Assembly (NCBI GenBank): GCA_963796225.1
Contig: CAWCLK010000023.1
Coordinates: 7,562-71,561 of the forward strand
Length of the DNA: 64,000 nt
Source of the DNA: CAWCLK01 sp963796225
Lineage (GTDB): Bacteria > Actinomycetota > Nitriliruptoria > Nitriliruptorales > Nitriliruptoraceae
Direction of reading: 5' to 3'
The notes below the pieces were generated by a model. The model did not search any database, had not been told where the DNA came from, and saw only the letters and a program-made list of their open reading frames with translations. Below are positions 60,340 to 64,000 of this stretch, one piece after another. Position numbers and translations under genes: made by a program. Every line of letters begins with the position of its first letter. Position 1 is the stretch's first letter.

Positions 60340-61997
60340 GCGCCCCGATCGCCGCCCCCGCCCCGCCGCGGTCCCGCGGCGTCCCCGACTGGGTGCCGAC
60401 GGCGTCGGTCGTCACCGTGCTGCTCGCTGCCGCCGTCGCCGCCGCCCTCGGACCGTTCCCGGTGACCGCTGGCGTGGCGCGGCTCGCGGGGTGGGTGCTG
60501 CTGGCGACCGGCGCGAGCGTGCTCGTGGCCCGCGCCGGCACGGTCGACCTCTCCCTGGCAGCCACCGCCGCGATCGGCGCGTACGTCGGGGCGGTCACCC
60601 TGCCCCTGCTCGGGGCCCCCGCGCTGCTCGGGCTGCTGGTCGGGACCCTGGCCGGGGCCGCCAGCGGCGGGTTGGCCGGAGCGCTCGCCGGCCGGGTCGG
60701 CGGTCGGCTGGCCGCGTTGCCGACGCTCTCCCTGGGGCTGGCGGTCGTCGCCGTGATCCGCGCCTGGCCCGGGTCGGGCGGTGCCGCCGGGTACCACGCG
60801 GCCCCGTTCCTCACGGGTGGGGAGACCACCGACGCCGTCGCCACCGTGGTGCTGGCCGCTGCCGCGCTTGCCGTCGCCACCACCTGGTGGCCGACCCGCG
60901 GCGCGGCCCGGGCGTCGGTCGGGGCACGCAGTCCCGCCGCGCTCGCGGCCCTCGGCCACCGCCCCGCCCTGGCGACCGCCGTGGCCGGGGCCATCGGCGG
61001 GGCGATGCTGGGGGCCGGCGGCGCGACCCAGGCCATGGTGTCCGGGTCGGTGACGCCCGCGGCCTTCGGGCTGCCGCTGGCCGCGGCGCTCGCACTGGCG
61101 GCGACGCTGGGTGGGGCACCGCCGCTCGGTCCGCTCGTCGGGGCGCTGTGGCTGTGGGGGCCGGCGGTCGTGGTCCCGCTCGCTCCGGTGATCGGTGATG
61201 CCCCGCCGCTGCTGACCACGGGCGTGCTCGGGCTGGCCCTGCTCGCGGCGCGCCGCGGCCGGTCGCTGGCCGGTCCGGGCCCGATGCCCACGGCCGCCCG
61301 TGACCTCGCCCCGCCGGCCGGGACACACGCACCGGCGGAGACCCACCCGCCGGCCGAGCCCCACGCGCGGGACCGGGCCGGCCGGCGTGTCCACCGCAGT
61401 GTCGGGCGGCCGGTCCTCGAGGTCCCCGCCACCGCCGGGCACGACGCCCTCGTCGTGCGCCCCGGCGAGGTCGTTGCCGTCGTGGGGCCGAACGGGGCGG
61501 GCAAGTCCACCCTGCTCGCCCGGATCGGTGGGCAGCTGCCCGACCCCGCCGGGACCCGGGTCCACGGGGACCCTGCGCCGCGGGGCGCGGTGGCCCGTGC
61601 CCGCGCGGGGGTGGCGCGCGCCTGGCAGCGCCCGCCCGGCGCCCCGCCCGCCGACGTGCTGGCCGCGGCCGTGCGCCCCGCCGGGGCCGGACCGGCCGTA
61701 GCCGACCTCGCCCGTCGCGTCGCGGCGTGCCTGCCCGACGCCCCCACCGACGCTCCCGCCGCGGCGCAGCTGGTCGCGGCCGCCCGGGCCCGCCCCGCCG
61801 TGGTCCTGCTCGACGAACCCGCCACGACCCTGCCCGAGCAGGTCGTGGCCGACGTCGTCGTCACCCTCGCCGACGCCGGGGTGGCCGTCGTGCTGGTCGA
61901 CCACCGCCCCGCCGTGCTGGCCGTGGCCGACCGCCGGTGTGCGGTGGTCTCCACCTCCACGGCGCCACCGCCGGTGGACGAGGCGGGTGCCCCGTGA
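60336..61997 (+). CDS. ABC importer permease-ATPase fusion (LivM-LivG type) with missing signature motif
   Basis: The 553-residue protein has a LivM-like membrane domain (1 to about 310), a Pro/Ala/His linker, then a short ATPase domain. The ATPase has Walker A AVVGPNGAGKST, Q-loop VARAWQRP, Walker B VVLLDEP and switch His in VLVDHRP. Where LSGGQ should stand, just before Walker B, it reads TDAPAAAQLV. So it can bind ATP through its own P-loop but offers no signature to a partner. GTG 60336 overlaps the LivH stop. Confidence 0.88.
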   Translation: MSAPIAAPAPPRSRGVPDWVPTASVVTVLLAAAVAAALGPFPVTAGVARLAGWVLLATGASVLVARAGTVDLSLAATAAIGAYVGAVTLPLLGAPALLGLLVGTLAGAASGGLAGALAGRVGGRLAALPTLSLGLAVVAVIRAWPGSGGAAGYHAAPFLTGGETTDAVATVVLAAAALAVATTWWPTRGAARASVGARSPAALAALGHRPALATAVAGAIGGAMLGAGGATQAMVSGSVTPAAFGLPLAAALALAATLGGAPPLGPLVGALWLWGPAVVVPLAPVIGDAPPLLTTGVLGLALLAARRGRSLAGPGPMPTAARDLAPPAGTHAPAETHPPAEPHARDRAGRRVHRSVGRPVLEVPATAGHDALVVRPGEVVAVVGPNGAGKSTLLARIGGQLPDPAGTRVHGDPAPRGAVARARAGVARAWQRPPGAPPADVLAAAVRPAGAGPAVADLARRVAACLPDAPTDAPAAAQLVAAARARPAVVLLDEPATTLPEQVVADVVVTLADAGVAVVLVDHRPAVLAVADRRCAVVSTSTAPPPVDEAGAP

Positions 61998-62593
61998 CCT
62001 CCCCCGCAGCCGACACCACGCCCCGCCTCGAGGTCCGCCACCCGGACCTGCCCACCCCGGTCCACGTCGAGGCCGGGCAGGTGCGCCTGCTCGACGATGC
62101 CGAGGCCGCCCTGGCCGTCGACGTCGTGCTGCACCCGACCCGGCGGGGCGTGGTGGCCCTCGACGGGCGCCGCCTGCGTGAGCGGAGCCTGGCGGGGCGG
62201 GTCCGCCGCGGGCTCGCGGTGGTCGCCGGCGCCCCGGTCGCCGCGGACGTGACCGTCCACGACCACCTCGCGGCCGTGCTGGGCGACGCCGGGGCGACGC
62301 GCGTGCTGGCCGACGCCCCGCTGCTGGCGGGGCGGGGCGCCGACCCCGCCGGCGTGCTGTCGGGGGGCGAGCGCCGGGTGCTGGCGTGGCTGCGGGCGCG
62401 TGCCGTGGACCCGCGGGCCGTGGTGCTCGACCGTGCGGGGGAGGGGCTGGACCGAGCCACCCTGGACTGGGCGGGGCGCGTCGTGGCGACGTGGGCCGCC
62501 GACGGGGTGGCGGTGCTGGTCCGGGCGGGGCGCGAGGAGGAGCGCGGCTGGGCCGCCGCCACGGCGCATGGACACCCGTCACCGAGGCACTAG
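61994..62593 (+). CDS. Degenerate ABC ATPase (LivF-like) lacking Walker A
   Basis: The 199-residue protein follows the LivF layout but has GQVRLLDDAEAALAVD where GxxGxGKS should be. The signature LSGGERRVLAWL is intact, and Walker B is weakened to VVLDRAGEGLD. The switch His is replaced in VLVRAG. It cannot hold ATP by itself but can supply the signature to the LivG-like partner. It overlaps the previous gene by GTGA. Confidence 0.82.
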   Translation: MTSPAADTTPRLEVRHPDLPTPVHVEAGQVRLLDDAEAALAVDVVLHPTRRGVVALDGRRLRERSLAGRVRRGLAVVAGAPVAADVTVHDHLAAVLGDAGATRVLADAPLLAGRGADPAGVLSGGERRVLAWLRARAVDPRAVVLDRAGEGLDRATLDWAGRVVATWAADGVAVLVRAGREEERGWAAATAHGHPSPRH

Positions 62594-62614
62594 TCCCTCG
62601 TTAGGATGGATGCT

Positions 62615-62639
62615 GCGGACCGTGACACGCACGGTCCGC
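62615..62639. terminator. Hairpin between the importer operon and the last gene
   Basis: GCGGACCGTG (62615-62624) and CACGGTCCGC (62630-62639) form a perfect 10-bp stem with a 5-nt loop 22 bp after the LivF-like stop. A TAGGAT just before it (62602-62607) could be a -10. In that case the hairpin would be at the 5' end of the next transcript instead. Confidence 0.5.
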
Positions 62640-62685
62640 GGCGTCCCGACCGGACGCACCAGGGGGTCGTTGAAGTGGGTGACTT

Positions 62686-64000
62686 GTGATCGCACGTCGC
62701 GCGCGGCTCGTCGCGGCGCTCGTGCTGCTGTTGTCGATGCTGTCGATGGGCACCGCGCACGCCGCCGGCACCGGCCGGATCACCTCGCCGTCCAGCGGTG
62801 CCTCCGTCACCTCGCCCGTGGCCATCACCATCGAGGTCACCGGCGACGCGGGCAGCGTCTTCAACCCGCGCGACCACGACGTGCAGGTCCGCCTCGCCGA
62901 CCACACCGGCGCGGCCGCCTACAGCGGCACCCGCGCCGTCACCGCCACGTGCAGCGCCAACTGCGACAGCGACAGCACCTGGACGACCTCGACCTTCGAC
63001 CCGGCGACGCTGGCGCCCTTCGCCTCCGCCCCGTCCTGCAACGGTGGCTACACCGTGCAGGTCCAGGTCGACGGAGGTCCCTGGACCGGCAACGCCATCC
63101 GCATCAGCCGTCCCCCGGCCGCCCCGTCCGGTGTCGCCGTGTCGGTCGAGGACGGGGACGCCACCGTCACCTGGAACGGCGCCGCGACCCCCGACACCGT
63201 CGGCTACGCCGTGGAACGCCGCACGGACGGCGGCAGCTGGCAGGAGGTCGCCCGCGTCGGCAACGGGGCGCGGTCGGCCACCGACACCAGCGTCGCCCCC
63301 GGCGAGGTCGAGTACCGGGTCGCCACGCTGCGCGGTGACGGCCTCGTCGCCAGCCGCGCCGTCGCCCCCTGCAGCGACACCGAGCCCGACCTGGCCACCC
63401 CGTCGGCCCCCGTCGGCGCCACCGTCCGGGACACCTCGTCGGCACCGGCGGCACCCGCCCGTCCGTCGCCCTCGAGCTCCCCGTCGCCCGACGACACCGC
63501 CAGCGGCGACCCCTCCACCGGTGGGACGAGCGGTGACGGCTCCGGTGGGGACGGCACCGCCGCCGGCGACGGCAGCACGACCGACGGCAGCGGGGCGCCC
63601 GCCGACGGCGACGGCACCTCGACCGACGGCACCTCCGCCGACGGCACCGACGGCGACGGCTCGTCCACGCCGACGCGTCGTCCCGGCAACCGCGTGGCGC
63701 CGCCCTCCCGCGTCGAGACCATGAACGCCCCGACCGTCGACGACTTCTCCACCCCCGCCGCGGACGGCCCCCAGGTCGCCACCGACGAGGAGCACTACTA
63801 CGGCGAAGGCGAGGGCTACTCCGAGGCGCTGGACTTCAGCGACGTCGACGACGGCCTCGGCGAGGTCGACGCCCTCGGCCCCGGGCCAGCCCGCACGCGG
63901 ATCATCCGCGTGCCCGGGGCGCTGCAGGCCGTGCTCGGCGAGGAGCTCGCCCTCGACCGGATCCTCGCTCCCGTCGCCGCCGGCCTGATCCTGCTCGCGT
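62686..64000 (+). CDS. Secreted Ig-like/fibronectin III protein (runs off window end)
   Basis: About 438 codons are visible from GTG 62686. A signal peptide (LVAALVLLLSMLSMGTAHAA) is followed by a bacterial Ig-like domain (ITSPSSGASVTSPVAITIEV) with cysteines in TCSANCDSD. A fibronectin type III domain (PPAAPSGVAVSVEDGDATVT) comes next, then about 110 residues of Ser/Thr/Gly/Asp-rich linker and an acidic EEHYYGEGEGYSEAL stretch. The last visible residues (ILAPVAAGLILLA) begin a membrane segment. It is likely a surface protein with a long flexible stalk; the binding partner is unknown. Confidence 0.85.
   Translation, partial: MIARRARLVAALVLLLSMLSMGTAHAAGTGRITSPSSGASVTSPVAITIEVTGDAGSVFNPRDHDVQVRLADHTGAAAYSGTRAVTATCSANCDSDSTWTTSTFDPATLAPFASAPSCNGGYTVQVQVDGGPWTGNAIRISRPPAAPSGVAVSVEDGDATVTWNGAATPDTVGYAVERRTDGGSWQEVARVGNGARSATDTSVAPGEVEYRVATLRGDGLVASRAVAPCSDTEPDLATPSAPVGATVRDTSSAPAAPARPSPSSSPSPDDTASGDPSTGGTSGDGSGGDGTAAGDGSTTDGSGAPADGDGTSTDGTSADGTDGDGSSTPTRRPGNRVAPPSRVETMNAPTVDDFSTPAADGPQVATDEEHYYGEGEGYSEALDFSDVDDGLGEVDALGPGPARTRIIRVPGALQAVLGEELALDRILAPVAAGLILLA

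Noticed and set aside
59355..62582. Very long minus-strand open frame (about 1075 codons) across the importer operon
   Set aside because: It is Pro/Arg/Gly/His-rich without domains and is antisense to four well-supported, overlapping genes. Long antisense frames are expected at this GC content.

Overview
The window is 64 kb of very GC-rich DNA with dense genes, many GTG starts and many 4-bp ATGA/GTGA stop-start overlaps. Gene content points to a high-GC actinobacterium: CarD, a class E sortase, a Tad pilus cluster with DUF4244-type pilin, an MprAB-like two-component system, a CYP125/142-type P450 and cell-wall-binding repeat 2 domains. A caa3-type CtaC (CuA domain fused to cytochrome c) is unlike the separate bcc-aa3 subunits of common Actinobacteria and suggests a deep-branching lineage (Nitriliruptoria-like is my guess, not shown). 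No rRNA, tRNA or CRISPR array was seen.

Region 1-15.5 kb. The N-terminal part of metH, a small membrane protein and an LLM flavoprotein come first. Then comes the most interesting locus: a minus-strand operon from about 11.1 to 3.1 kb headed by a recognisable cobalamin riboswitch. It encodes a secreted alpha/alpha-toroid protein with cell-wall-binding repeats, a secreted DUF4430-like (SCO2322-type) protein with a C-terminal anchor, EcfT, a fused double EcfA, an S component and a lipoprotein. I read it as a corrinoid capture and ECF import system that distributes the two domains of animal transcobalamin/intrinsic factor over two genes. A sirtuin, a PGRP-type amidase and an RlmD/RumA-like RNA methyltransferase follow.

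Region 15.6-28.2 kb. Class I fructose-bisphosphate aldolase converges on prmA, which is coupled to a membrane protein and an AI-2E family permease. A two-gene ABC-2 exporter is followed by the caa3 oxidase operon ctaC-ctaD-ctaE-subunit IV-ctaG-membrane cupredoxin, then yaaA.

Region 28.3-50 kb. A histidine kinase, response regulator and Ser/Thr kinase form an overlapping set. An autoregulated TetR gene and a P450 follow. The heme A genes ctaB and ctaA flank two paralogous small helical proteins. Lipid metabolism genes (SCPx-type thiolase, FadD) lie near fluoride channel genes (crcB1-crcB2-DUF190). M20 dipeptidase, CarD, an NTF2-like protein, a HAD phosphatase and a YihY protein complete the region.

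Region 50-64 kb. A Tad pilus cluster (CpaE-like, TadA, TadB/C, pilin, TadE, TadE/G-like) is interrupted after cpaE by about 2.6 kb carrying sulfur-detoxification genes (TauE, DUF1634, a truncated MBL-rhodanese) and a TorD fragment. Copies of an upstream element shared with cpaE flank the interruption. A sortase, a four-gene branched-chain-amino-acid-type ABC importer with complementary degenerate ATPases, and a large secreted Ig/Fn3 protein running off the end complete the window.

At least fifteen single-base indels break otherwise intact genes, mostly in G/C runs. This looks like residual sequencing error rather than biology, and affected genes are annotated over their full span.
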